Source: Drosophila pseudoobscura (taxonomy: Eukaryota; Arthropoda; Insecta; Diptera; Drosophilidae). From it: a stretch of 64,000 nt of DNA. The stretch covers positions 11,160,001-11,224,000 of the forward strand of contig NC_046679.1 of the NCBI RefSeq assembly GCF_009870125.1, read 5' to 3'. The position numbers and the translations under genes are program-made. How positions within the stretch are numbered: the first letter of the stretch is position 1; every line of letters starts with the position of its first letter. Shown in pieces: positions 12,666-24,072 of the stretch. The notes under the pieces were generated by a model that worked only from the letters and a program-made list of their open reading frames with translations, was not told where the DNA came from and did not search any database.

Positions 12666-13148
12666 AATGGCTTGCCAATGAAACTATGGTATTTTACTCT
12701 CCATAATCGTAACTACAGTATAAGGTACTCCTCCCTAGTCGATCCCAACCACTGGCCTTTAGAGTTTCTGAACTCTGGATGCTCTGGCCCCCCAAGAGCC
12801 CATTCCTTGCTCGGGAGCCAGAGAGTCTCTCAAAGTCTCGCCAAAAAGGGAGAAAAAGCAAAAACATACAACAAAGAATACGCGTATATAAATTCAATAC
12901 ATACAACACATATATATTTTCATATAAGAAACAAAAACTTGGCCGAGACTCTTCATGATTTTGAGTTAAACGGCGGGCGGGGTAAAAATAAAAATACATT
13001 CATTTTTTCGTTGTTTTTGTTTTTTTTGTTTTTGGTACTTTCAACATTTTGTGACGCGTTGTGTAAAACCAAAAAATAAGCCCCTGACGCGTGTGACATT
13101 TGGCGCTGGAAAGTGACTTTTGGAGCAGGTCTGAAGAGGCAGGGTTTT

Positions 13149-13171
13149 GGGGCATGGGGCATGGGGCATGC
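13149..13171 (+). repeat. GGGGCAT heptamer repeat
   Basis: Three GGGGCAT units. They are complementary over 19 nt to ATGCCCC repeats at 13,640-13,660, both upstream of the Meltrin exon at 13,762. Confidence 0.8.
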
Positions 13172-13621
13172 TGCACACACAGGAGTTTCTTGTTGGTGTT
13201 TGGGATGCGGTTTATTGTTTTTTCTGTGCGCCGCACTGGGGTGTGCAGAATGTATCTGCATCTGTATCTGTAAGATTCTTTTACAAGGAGGGTTGCTTGT
13301 CCGACATCTGTGCCGTCTGCTGGGGCGCCTTAATTGGACGTGTTCTGCGTTCTGTGTTCTGTGTTCTGTCTGCCCGTATCTTCGTGCATATACTCGTATT
13401 TATTTATGAATTTGCTAATTTTAGTCCGAAAAGAGGGCCCACAAGAGATGAGTGATGCTCTGCGAGATACCAGGTCTTATCGGGGCATCTCGACAAGCCC
13501 CGAACATGGCCCACGAACATGTTAAATGTTTGTCAGACTACGGCATTCGTCTCGCCGTAATGTCGGGCTCAAGTTGTCAGCTGTGGCAGCGACTCTAAGC
13601 CTATTAGAGACACCTTTCCCC

Positions 13622-13661
13622 ACACCCCATGCCTCATGTCCCATGCCCCATGCCCCATGCT
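13622..13661 (+). repeat. ATGCCCC heptamer repeat
   Basis: Imperfect then perfect ATGCCCC-type units ending at 13,660, complementary to the GGGGCAT repeat about 480 bp upstream. It lies about 100 bp before the 3' splice site of the first Meltrin exon in the window. Confidence 0.75.
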
Positions 13662-13761
13662 CTACGGAACGTGTGCCTGTGCTTCTCTAAGTAGTTTATA
13701 ATTAACAGCATTTACATTAGTTATTAATGAACTCTTTGGCCATCTCTTTTCTCGTTTGCAG

Positions 13762-16700
13762 CACACATCGCTGACTTGTTTCCTGCCCTCAAAGAGTTCT
13801 CCACTCACACTGTGATACGACCCCAAGTGCAGCACGCCCGAACACGGCAGGACCTGCAGAGCACTCTGGATGCAGCGGTGAGTAGTCGCTCCCAAGGATT
13901 CCAAAAGGAGGGAGGAGTGGAGCCACAAGAGGCAACAGTTTGTGGGGGGCAAAAGAATTGCCTTTAGAGTAGTTTTCTTAGGTTTTGTCTTTGCACTCTC
14001 GGCACAGCCTGTCGGCGGAAGGGCGGTAAAAACTTCCTCGACTGATGGGAACTTCTAAATACATAATTTTTACCCTGAAACCATTTTATTTTTAATTTAT
14101 TTTCCTAAAAAATGCCTTAAAATTCATGAAAATTCGACAAATACTTCACCAGAGCCGCAGGTCAAGGCAGGGCTAATCAAAATAAACTCCAAAATGAAGA
14201 CCCAACATTTCTGGGAGGGGGGGCCGCACCCTGTGGCAGCCCGGGCAAAGGCCAAACCCCCTTTTTAATTAGTTTCAACAAGCATCCTTTCCACACACAT
14301 GTGAGGCGGGGGAAGAGCCCCTGTGGCGTGGCAGGACCTTACACATTCGCACCTTCGAGTGGCCCTCCACGCCCACAATTTGCATGGAAAAGCGGCATAA
14401 GTAAACGCGTCGGGGTAATGGCTTAATCTCGTTATCGCTATCTGACATTCCAGGATGGCCTGCACACGCCGCACATCAGCCTGAGCTACACCCACGAGGG
14501 GAAGCGCGTCCAGGTGGACTTGCAGCGCAATGATCGCCTCCTGCCCGACACCCACTTTCTGCGCTATCAGAACTCCAGCAGGGGAGCGGCAGGAGCAGCA
14601 GCTGGAGGAGGCCATGTGGTGCAGAATTTCACCAAGACTGAGGTTGATTTATGCCACTATCAGGTAAGTTCTGCTGCATATCCACCCCTCCACCCCCACC
14701 CCCTGGGTCTCTGAGCTGTGCGATAATTTGCATTTCCATTTGGTTTAATCCAGGGACACATACGCGGCCAACCGGACTCGACTGTGGCCCTCTCCACCTG
14801 CGGCGGGGGACTCAACGGCATCGTCTTCGATGGCCAGCAAACGTATACCATTCATCCCCATGTCGATGGCACTGGCCGACTGCAGGAGGACCACTATCTG
14901 CTACGGTAAGCACTGGACCGCAATTGAAGGGGAATTCAATTCTGAAAAGTGGATGGGCTTTAATTTAATGAAGGAATAAGGCAGGAGCAGGGCAGATCTA
15001 CAACAGGGGAAACCCACATTTTCTACACTCTTTAAAGTACCATTTTGATACAAAAATATTGTGATTGTTTATACTTTTATCATCTTATAACTAAGAGAGG
15101 TCCATTGAAGGCTTAAAGATTACAGTTTAAAGCCGGAATATGTTAATGAATTACTAATTAAAAGAATGATTACATAAAATCGTATTGATCAGAATTTTCT
15201 TAGAGTTTAGTAATCAAATTCATGCTCCTTTGAGCTCTTTCAATGTCTGATCTACGGTTCTACAGATATATCATCTGTTAAAAAGAGATCTTTTCGTTAC
15301 ACATCGTATTAGAAGCTTTACATGGTAGTTTTGGTCTAGATATGATATATAATTTTAGGTAAATATTCAAAAGATCTCTGTCCCTCGCTTTGAGTTCATG
15401 GTGTCCTATGCTCTTTAGATATTGTCACATTGCACGTGAATAACAATTGTATCCATATTGTATACCCATCTCTACTCTATTGAATTTACCATATAGTCTA
15501 TTACCGAATCCTTCAGGTGCTTTCGTGTGGGATACAACGCCCTTCAGCTCGTTTAGGATAGGTTACATACTACAGTATTTATCTATATCATATATTATTT
15601 AATTATAGATCATAATTATTTAGAAACGCAATTGCTTAAGAAAATAATGAACTTCACATTTGTGAGTGTTAAATAGAAACACCTTTCAGTGGTTTAACTT
15701 TCTAGAACACGACTTTATTCTCTTGATGTGGCCGTATCCTCGGTATTTCCTTAGAACTGCTAGGAATGCCGTATTAGCTGATAGGGGTTATCCTACCACA
15801 CATTTTAGACTACAATTTATATCCCTTTTATATCCCTAACTCAAAGAATACTCTCTCGCAGCGTAGCTTAGCCCAACAGGGTGGTTATTCCATGTCTGGC
15901 ACTCTCTCTGTGTCGCTCTATTCAACCCTGGCTATACGCCAGTGAAATTCATTACGATTGCATTTAGCTATGACTACTTGTACTACTACTAGTAATATTA
16001 GTCACTCTACAAGTGCCTTGCCTTCCTCTCTACGAGTGTATTTCGATAAAGATACAACCTGTTTGTGGATGCACCTCAAGGAATCCCTCGATCCTTTGCT
16101 GTCTTCGCCTCCAAAGGCCTATCTAATCGATGCCCATTCTTCGATTTGTGAAAGCAGGGAAGCAAACCTTTCGAACCGGCGCTTATCTAATCGCGGGCGA
16201 AATGCTGTTTGCTCACTTGTGAGGCCCGTAAATGTTTGGGTTTCCGGGGGTCAGGGCGCAGGGCGCAGGGAGGAGTATGGAGGGTGGGGGGTGGCGTTTG
16301 TTGGCCAAATATTTGCCTATTTGTGGGCCACAAATATTTGCCTTAACTGGAACCCAAAACAGAAGAGAACAGAACAGAACAGAACCTACGACCCAGCCAC
16401 TTCCGTTATTAACATTTGAGACCAGGAAAATATCGAATTACCTTTTGATTTGCTTTTACAGGCACGCAGACATGCATCCGCAGAATGCTACCTGTGGCTA
16501 CGACAGCCACAAGGACAACCACAACCACAACAGCGAGGACCATGACGAGAAGGAGGAGGAGAAACCTTCACTGCCACATCGATTGGATGGCGGCGAATTC
16601 CAGCGCTTGCTGCGTCGGAAGCGACGCCAGGCCGATGACAGCCGTCAACTGATCCGAGGACCCTACAATGCCAACAAATACTCGAGCTACGTGGAGCTGG

Positions 16701-19700
16701 TCATTGTGGTGGACAACAAGGTGTTCAAGCACTTTGGGGAGAGCACCAAGAAGGTCCACGAGCACTGCAAGAATCTGGCCAACATTGTGAATGCAGTAAG
16801 TCCACCCATCCATCCATCCATCCATCCATCAACTAACGCCTTACCTCTGATATCCCCCCCCCCACAGCTGTATGTACCCCTGAACATATTTGTGGCCCTC
16901 GTGGGCGTGGTCATATGGAACGAATCGAACGAGATTGAGTTCTCCAGCGACGGAGATGTGACACTGAGGAACTTCCTCAATTATCGGAGCACCAAACTGG
17001 TGCTGGAACACCCCAACGACAATGCCCAGCTGCTCACGAAGGAGACCTTCGCGGGCGGGGTGGTGGGCAAGGCCCTCAAGGGTCCCATCTGCACATACGA
17101 GTACTCCGGGGGCGTGAGCATGCAGCACAGCCCCGTCACGGCGATGGTGGCCACGACGATGGCCCACGAGATGGGGCACAACTTTGGGATGGAGCACGAC
17201 TCGCCCGACTGCCACTGTCCGGACGAGAAGTGCGTGATGGCCGCCTCCAGCACGTCGGTGGTGCCCGTCAGCTGGAGCAGCTGCAGCATCGATCAGCTGA
17301 CGATCGCCTTCTCGCGGGGAATGAACTACTGCCTGCGGAACAAGCCGGAGCGGCTCTTCGACTCGCCCACCTGCGGCAACGGGTTCGTGGAGCCCGGCGA
17401 GCAGTGCGACTGCGGCCTGCCGGAGCACTGCCGCAACAGCTGCTGCAATGCCACCACCTGCATGCTGCACACGAACGCCTCCTGCGCCACGGGCGAGTGC
17501 TGCGACCTGGACAAGTGCCGGCCCAAGCTGGCGGGCAGCGCCTGCCGCGAGGCCGAGAACGAGTGCGACCTGCCCGAGTTCTGCACCGGGGAGTCGGAGT
17601 ACTGTCCCACCGACGTCTACCGCCGCGACACGGAGCCCTGCGACGGCGGACAGGCGTACTGCTTCCACGGCAACTGCCGCTCCCACGCCAACCAGTGCCG
17701 CATCCTGTGGGGACCCACGGGGGACAACTCGGTGCACTGCTACCACAAGAACATGGAGGGCTCGCGGCTGGGCAACTGCGGCTACAATCGCCTCAACAAG
17801 ACCTTTGTGCAGTGCGAGGCGCGGCACGTGAACTGCGGCATGCTGCACTGCAACCACCTGAACGAGCGGCTGGAGTTCGGCATGGAGTCGGCCGCCGTCC
17901 TGTCGCACTCGTACGTCAGCCACGACCGCAAGATTGTCGCCTGCCGCACCGCCCTGGTGGATCTGGGGCTGCAGACCACCGATCCCGGCCTCGCCCCCAA
18001 CGGGGCCAAGTGCGGCGACGACATGATGTGCGTGGACCAGCGATGCCTGCCCGTCGAGCAGGTGCGCCAGCGCGGCCTGGGCACCCCCTGCCCGGACGAC
18101 TGCAACGGCAACGGGATATGCAACAGTCGGGGGCACTGCCACTGCGACGTGGGCTTTGGCGGCGAGTCGTGCGCCAAGGCCGGCTCGGGCGGCTCCCAGG
18201 ACAGCGGCCCAGCCACGGACCCCAATGGTGAGTCCTTGACACAGTCCGTTGGAGGATTGGAGGTGGCTAACCATTTGGTTTTCTTTCCCGTTTCAGGTGC
18301 CCTGGGCATCAAGCGGTTCCTCTGCCTGCTGTTCTTCATGGTGCTGCCCCTGGTGGCTATCTCCTGGCTGCTCTACCACTGCCACAAGAATGGAATGTTC
18401 CCCGGCGGAAAGCTGTCCGATAATATGTATGTATCGACCTCCACGTCCATCAGCAGCGGCTCCAATCCGAGCGACAGCAGCAGCAGCAGCTGCGCCTCAC
18501 CCAAACCACATGCACCCGCACCCACAACTAAACCCACGCCCATACCCACCACTAACCCTGCACCTAACCTAACAATGGCCACTGCCCCTGCCACCATCAC
18601 TAACATACACGCCACCTTACCGCGAGTCCTCAAGTCCAGCAGCAGCCCGGTCGCAGTGCATCCGCGGCCGCCCTGCGTGCCCAGGAGCCAGAGCAGCCAC
18701 GTGGTGCAGCCTCTGGCGGCCACAATGCGGCGCAAGCTCTCCACGCCGCAGCTGAATGCCACGCCCCAACACTCGAACAACAACAACAACACAGAGTCAC
18801 TGAACAACAACACCAGTAACACCAGCAACAACACACTGAGACGCAAGCTGGACATCACGGCACCGCGTCTGCATGCAACCACGAATCCTCTGGCCCTCAC
18901 CGAAGGCGCCACGTACATACAGAGCGACCCCGCGAGGTGCGCCAAATACTAATCACAAAAAAACAAAAAACAAAACAAAACCAACAAATATATACTGCAA
19001 ATATGAGCTGCAACTGCTTCTTATACTGCCACACTGCCCCAACAACAGATTGCTGCATGACTTTGAGCTTGGCTTTTGGCGTTTCGAGTGCGTGTTGCGA
19101 TATCCTTGCAGATTTACAGAACGTAGAACTACTTAAAATAGGGAAAGAAATCATTTTCGGACCTCAATCTGATAGGCTTCAGGGAAACCTATGTATGTGT
19201 CCCTTTGGAACAAAGATTCAAATAATTTAGTGAGAAATGTAGCCTTAAAGTAATTTTATTATTGATATGGAAAGTGGTATGATACCTTTTGATATGGATA
19301 TGATATATGATATGGAAGATCTATAGCCTTCGACGTACATAGTCAGATCTCTCTGGGTCTCTCTTGCACTTAATGGATGCTGTATATACATACATAAATA
19401 TGCAGAATCAGACCCTTATATAGATTTTCAAACCCATGAACGTCTTATCAGTCTCGTGTCTCAATTTATTCCTTAAGTAAATACCGCCAGAAAACTTCCA
19501 ATATGCCATTCAATATGTATTTATAGTATTTTTATATATTTTACAAAAGAATCAATTTTAAACGTTAAATATGGAATACCCCGGGTCCACTATGGAATAC
19601 AATTGGAATGATACGAATGATGTGAATTCGTCTTACAAATTTCCCACAACTGTCCCCTCAGCGGTGGTCAGGCCTTGAATTTGGGAGTTAGTTAGCCACC

Positions 19701-22370
19701 AGAACAAAAAAAGAACCCGGTATCAGCGAAACTCGAGTTCAGCACAAATTTTACGTATTATGCACACGCCATGTATGTTGTTTTTGCAAAAAGTAGAGCA
19801 GGAGTGCCAGGAATGGTTCTCTTTTTAACCAGCATCACAAACACAGATAAGAGATCGGTTTATAGTATATATATAGTATAGTATAGATAGATCGAAATTC
19901 TAAAACTAACCGAATGAATACGAGGCGGAAGATTGTACTGCCATATACTCGTTCCTCCCACTGCCTTCGATACTATAATTGATCGAGTGAAAGTCTTACA
20001 CACCTATATAGAATAGATAACTCTGAAACAGATCTTGAACGATCCAGATATATATATACATATAGTTTGTTCTGTGACATCTGCCAGGGTATCCCCCGAC
20101 TTCGGTGCACCGAGGAGACTACTTCCCCCCATGCTAACCCTTCACCCGCTTTCACCTTGCACTCTCTTTGTTGTGTGTCTAAAACACTAATCCACAACTA
20201 ACGCAGCCTTAATGTGTGTGTTCTGTATGCACTTACTTAGCTTTAGTTGATTTCGTTTTGTACGTACGTTTGAATAAATAATGTTTTTGTTTTTAATCCG
20301 TTTTTTGGTGTTGGTTGTTTGCCTTGCACTTGAATGTATCTCTTTACCTTACTGTAAGCCTGCTTCCGTATCCTTGACACTTGACACTTGCCCTGCCCTG
20401 CCCCGCACTGCCTGGTGTTGGTTTTGTTGCCCTTCTATCCACCGCACGATTCTTCTTCTGTTTTGGTATGTTACACACTCAAATATCCCCCCAAGGACCC
20501 CGAGCACCTGATTTACAATATATTGATGCATTCTAATCCAATTTTTCGATATCCTTGCAGCTTGAAGACCTCTGGATCGGGGCCCAGCAAACCCATCGCT
20601 TCGCGCTCCAATCAGAATGGCAGCGGACCACCGCCGGGCAATGGGCTGCCCAAGTCGACGCCCAGCAGCACAGACGACATGAACTCGGCTCTGTTGAAGT
20701 CGCCGAGTGACTCGAATGATCCCAGTGCCGGCGCTGGAATGTTCGGAAAGTTCCAGGGATTCACCCTGCGCCCCCTGACCGCCACCTCGCCGGTGAGCAA
20801 CTACAGTGGCCCGAACGTGGCCTTTGTGCAGCCCACTGTGCAGCAGGATAACGGAGTGCCGCAGCGCATGGCCCCGCCACCGCCGGTGGCCAAGACGGAG
20901 ACTCTTCCGGGCACAGCTACATCGCCGGAGGGCACAAAAACCGGCGCCACTTGGCCTAGAGCGGCGCCCGCCCTGCCACCACCTAATCCGGGCTCCACTG
21001 CCCGCCCCATTATATCACAGCCTGTGCTGGACTCGAGCACTCGGACCTTGGTGCCCCTGAAAGGAAGCACCGAGGATTTGTCACCCAATCGACAGGCACC
21101 AGCTCCTCCGGTGCCCCTGCATGCCGATCCCAAGCTGAACGTGAAGCGGGACGGGACCATACGTCGCTTCGCCTCGTTCCTCAAGAAGGAGGACAAGCAG
21201 CCGCTCAAGGAGAAGACCTACATCGACCGAGAGCGTCTGCGGACCCTGGAGATATCCGCACCCATGCCCGTGCCAGCTGCTCCGCTGACAGAGTCCTCGA
21301 ACTCGGATTCGGAGACCACGCCCCGCGAGGAGGAGACCAAGAACTTGGTCAAGCGGGCCCAATCGATGCGATCGCCCACGAAGAAGGTGCCGCTGCAGAC
21401 CTTCGGCTCCATGCGCTCGCCGCCCGGCCTGCCACGGCCCAAGAGTCAAGTAAACAACGGCGGCGGATCATCGCGACCCAAGTCGCCGCCACCACGTCCA
21501 CCGCCGGTGCTGAAGAAAACGGATTCTGTCAGCTCCTCGGGCTACCAGCGTCCAGTGGGAGCCCCCCAGATGTCACCAGAGAACACCTACGACGACTGTG
21601 AGTGTGTGGAGACGCGGGCATCCACCGACGACATCTACTCGGTCATCGACGAGATACCGCCGGCGGCCCAGACGCTCAAGCGCAGCGATCTGGTGGCCAG
21701 TCTGGCCAGCAACGGCAGCGGCGACATGGGACTGCTGGGCGAGATCGTGAATGAGTTTGAAAAGCTCAACGGGGACTCCATCTACTCGGGCAAGCCAGCG
21801 CCAACGCCACCGGCAGCCGAAACCGCATCCATGGAGGCGCCACGAAGTCCCCAGCGTCCGGCACCGCCCAAGCCGGCAAGCAGCGTGATTGCCACGGCAG
21901 AGGATAAGTCTACGGCAGCAGCTGCGGCTGCTCCCACATATCTACGCTCAACGGCTGTCAATGCACCCGTGGCTCGGGTGGCGCCCACCCTCTCCGACAT
22001 ATCGCCCTCGCGCGCCTTCTCTAGCTTCAAGCCGACGCAGGCGAGCAGCAAGGCGACACCAGCGCCAGTAGTTGTCCTGCCAAAGCGGACTGGGAGCAGC
22101 ATTGGCAATTCAACGCGTCCCAAGTCCTTCATGAAGAGCACAGCAAAAACACTGCCCAATGGAACGACAGCTGCACCATCGGCCACAATACAGAAGCCCA
22201 AGCCGCTCTCGGCCAAGCCATCATTCAGCGGCGGCTTAGGAAAGCGAGGCCCTGGCGGAGCGGGCTCTGCGATAGCGCCCACGCCACCAACAGTGAAGGC
22301 AGGCGGGGGCTCGGCGGCGCCAAAGTCCAACATTGCATCGCTGACGCAGCGCTTCGAGGCGAGCAAGTAG
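13762..22370 (+). CDS. Meltrin: Meltrin-type ADAM metalloprotease (5' exons outside window)
   Basis: Type I membrane ADAM that would shed or cleave cell-surface proteins. Coding exons: 13762-13877, 14454-14663, 14754-14905, 16462-16795, 16868-18227, 18297-18426, 20561-22370 (about 1,370 residues visible; start lies left of the window). Order: prodomain (LCHYQGHIRGQPDS), cysteine-switch-like ATCGYD, furin site RRKRR, reprolysin domain with intact HEMGHNFGMEHD zinc site (17,163 onward), disintegrin domain (ENECDLPEFC), cysteine-rich region, EGF repeat (CNGNGICNSRGHCHC), transmembrane helix (about 18,318-18,375) and a ~600-residue tail. The tail is rich in SH3-type proline motifs (SPPPRPPPV, RPAPPKP) and YDD/YSV tyrosines. 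The active site is complete, so it should be catalytic. Drosophila also has the related ADAM mmd; I chose Meltrin from neighbourhood. The tail varies by splicing (see the 18,427 and 19,112 entries). Confidence 0.8.
14906..16461 (+). other. Meltrin: Meltrin intron, no recognisable content
   Basis: The intron between prodomain exons runs from GTAAGC to TTTACAG. The codon split (CG then G) restores Arg across it. It is AT-rich with scattered simple sequence; a 153-residue open frame at its 3' end has no recognisable domain and runs into the acceptor region. I see nothing functional. Confidence 0.7.
18427..18952 (+). CDS. Meltrin: Alternative Meltrin C-terminus by read-through of exon 6
   Basis: The transmembrane exon contains a 5' splice site GTATGT at 18,427 in phase with the long-tail exon at 20,561. 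If that site is skipped, the frame stays open to TAA at 18,950-18,952. This adds a short tail rich in Ser, Pro, Thr and Asn and ending DPARCAKY. A poly(A) signal AATAAA at 20,273 could serve this form. The extension is low-complexity but has ordered codon usage and no stop over 175 codons, which supports real coding use. Confidence 0.6.
18953..20560 (+). other. Meltrin: 3' UTR of short-tail form / intron of long-tail form
   Basis: Non-coding in both main forms. It holds a candidate alternative acceptor at 19,111, whose CGATATCCTTGCAG is identical to the acceptor at 20,560, and an AATAAA at 20,273. It is TA-rich, and a small hairpin-prone (TATA)n block lies near 19,860-19,890. Confidence 0.6.
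20273..20278 (+). terminator. Meltrin: Candidate poly(A) signal, short-tail Meltrin
   Basis: AATAAA about 1.3 kb after the short-form stop codon and before the long-tail exon. A TG/T-rich stretch follows directly. Confidence 0.45.
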
Positions 22371-22811
22371 ACTAAGGAATAGACATGGAGTAGGGATCAG
22401 GTGTAGGTCTAGGTCAAGATCCCTCCGTTGATCCGTTTTGATCCTTGCTCTGTGGGAAAACAGACTTAAGCTAAACTTTTAGATAAGATACGATCAAATT
22501 TTATTTGGCACTGACTACGACTACGACTTCGACAACGACGAAGATGATGGAGCCTAGCGCGTCGTTTAAATTCATTCCTCTACCGATGTCCCCACTAGTT
22601 AGATGTAAGGCTAAGGCGCTGCTTGACTACTCATGTGCTAAGTACTATGTATCTCAATGATTAAGGTTTAAGCTCTGCATGTGAAGTGTGTTAGTTTAGG
22701 ACCTAGCGATATATACATATGTATGTATATTCTATTCTATGGTAATCCCCATCAATGTATTTATGTATATCTTTATACGCTATATATATATATATATGCT
22801 TTTGTAAATAA
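22371..22811 (+). other. Meltrin: Meltrin long-form 3' UTR with AATAAA
   Basis: The stop TAG is at 22,368-22,370. AATAAA occurs at 22,806-22,811 after a TATATA run, giving a 3' UTR of about 460 bp. Confidence 0.6.
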
Positions 22812-23206
22812 AAACCAAAGAAGTTCAATTGTCACAACAAATGCGCCGCCTCACCCGCCACGAGAAACAAACCCGCTAAAGAAGTTGTACAGTCGGAATA
22901 TAAAAGAACAAATGAGTTGATCCAATAGCGAAATCAATTATAAATGTCTCAATGTTTTCCCTACATATATAAAGCCGATATCAAAACAAATTTATCTCAT
23001 ACGTTATGTTGAAATATATATTTAACGAAAAGTAAAACCCACAATTGCGCTTCATTTTCTACTGCAATTTCAAATATTCGAATTTTAACAGTGTGACCAA
23101 CTACGCGTTAGCTCATTATTTCTGTCTATTTCTGTCAGGCACTAGTGTATTTATTCAGAAAGAACAAAAACTGGGCGCGCGAAAGTTCAACAATTTGAAT
23201 TTTGCA
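22812..23206. other. Intergenic, AT-rich; Motif-1-like site at 23,089-23,099
   Basis: The only clear element is CAGTGTGACCA, the reverse complement of the Drosophila core-promoter Motif 1 (M1BP site, YGGTCACACTR). In the sense orientation it points to the - strand. No matching - strand gene is visible to its left before the Meltrin 3' end. Confidence 0.5.
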
Positions 23207-23640
23207 AAATGAATGCATTTAATTCAGAAATAAATGTATACAAGACATGGATAAAATGAGGTTGCAGTGAGATGAACTTGACGTAGACCACCGCCGGCTC
23301 AGAGACAAATCAGCCAAAGGAATCAAAATGGAAATTCAACGCCAACGCTCGCCGCAGCCTTAATGGATGAATGCAATTAATTCAGTAATAAATGCATAGA
23401 AAACATGGGGAATGAGGATTCAGTTAGTAGAACTTGGCGCAGGCTCGGAAATTTAACGCCTACGCTCGCCTCAGCCTCAGTGGATCCTCAGTGGATGAAG
23501 GTGATGACGGATAGGGGGACAACAGAGAGCCGCGGCCAACAGTTAGCGAAAACTGGATTTCGAGTTTTTTCCCCACCAGCAGTGAGGAGCTGGCCATGCA
23601 TCTAAAGAAGATTGGCGAGCTGCTCGTAGCCAAAAGGTGT
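23207..23640 (+). pseudogene. Tandemly duplicated, stop-ridden coding-like segment
   Basis: A Kozak-like AAAATG at 23,207 opens MNAFNSEINVYKTW and ends at a TGA two codons later. After one-base shifts the frame continues as DELDVDHRRLRDKSAKGIK. About 160 bp downstream a diverged second copy starts MNAINSVINA. At 23,578, after an acceptor-like TTTTTTCCCCACCAG, comes SEELAMHLKKIGELLVAKR. Charged, helix-like peptides in several frames with interrupting stops suggest a duplicated, decayed small gene. I do not recognise the family. It could instead be a repeat with chance open stretches. Confidence 0.35.
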
Positions 23641-24072
23641 TGTATAAAGTGCCTTTGTATTTATCCATACAGATTTCGATTTCGAAACACAATAGTCTTT
23701 AATTTATGAATTTGCTGATTATAAAACGTTTTCCATTTCCAATATAATTCCATCTTGATTGGGTGGAATTCAAAATGTAACATTTTTATTCATCCACAAA
23801 TCGGATCTTTTCTCATTAAAAAACATGCATTAAAATCGCTAACGCTATGAAGCAACACCTTAAAATATTTCTCACAATGCAAAGCGTCCAAGTGTGGCTC
23901 CCATGCTAAGGTGAAGATTGTGTATATATAAAAAATGATTGTTAAAAAATACAGTTGAAGCGTTTTGCATATGTCTTAAACAACTAAACAAGGTTCTGTC
24001 CAGATGTCGCCAAGTTCTACCACATATTTTGAGTCTTCTATTTACATAAAGAGGGAGAGATGGCCCCCTTTT
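23641..24072 (-). other. HEXIM: HEXIM 3' UTR and short spacer
   Basis: Read on the - strand, AATAAA lies at 23,785-23,790, about 285 bp beyond the HEXIM stop, giving a plausible 3' end. The remaining bases to 23,641 show nothing recognisable. Confidence 0.5.

Larger units (their letters stand above)
1..13761 (+). other. Meltrin: 3' part of a long Meltrin intron (non-coding)
   Basis: No open frame here shows a recognisable domain. The exon at 13,762 starts in mid-codon (two bases complete a codon) and encodes the middle of an ADAM prodomain, so the signal-peptide exon must lie beyond the left edge and this stretch is intronic. It holds a likely recursive splice site, three minisatellites, a CGATA-rich tandem repeat, a small inverted-terminal-repeat element and homopolymer or GA tracts, each listed separately. 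The rest is ordinary AT-rich fly intron in which I see nothing more. A nested non-coding gene cannot be excluded by eye. Confidence 0.75.

Noticed and set aside
16841..18274. 477-residue - strand open frame antisense to the Meltrin protease exon
   Set aside because: It is the GC-rich third-position shadow of a strongly coded ADAM exon; the composition is Val/Ala/His-rich and it matches no family.
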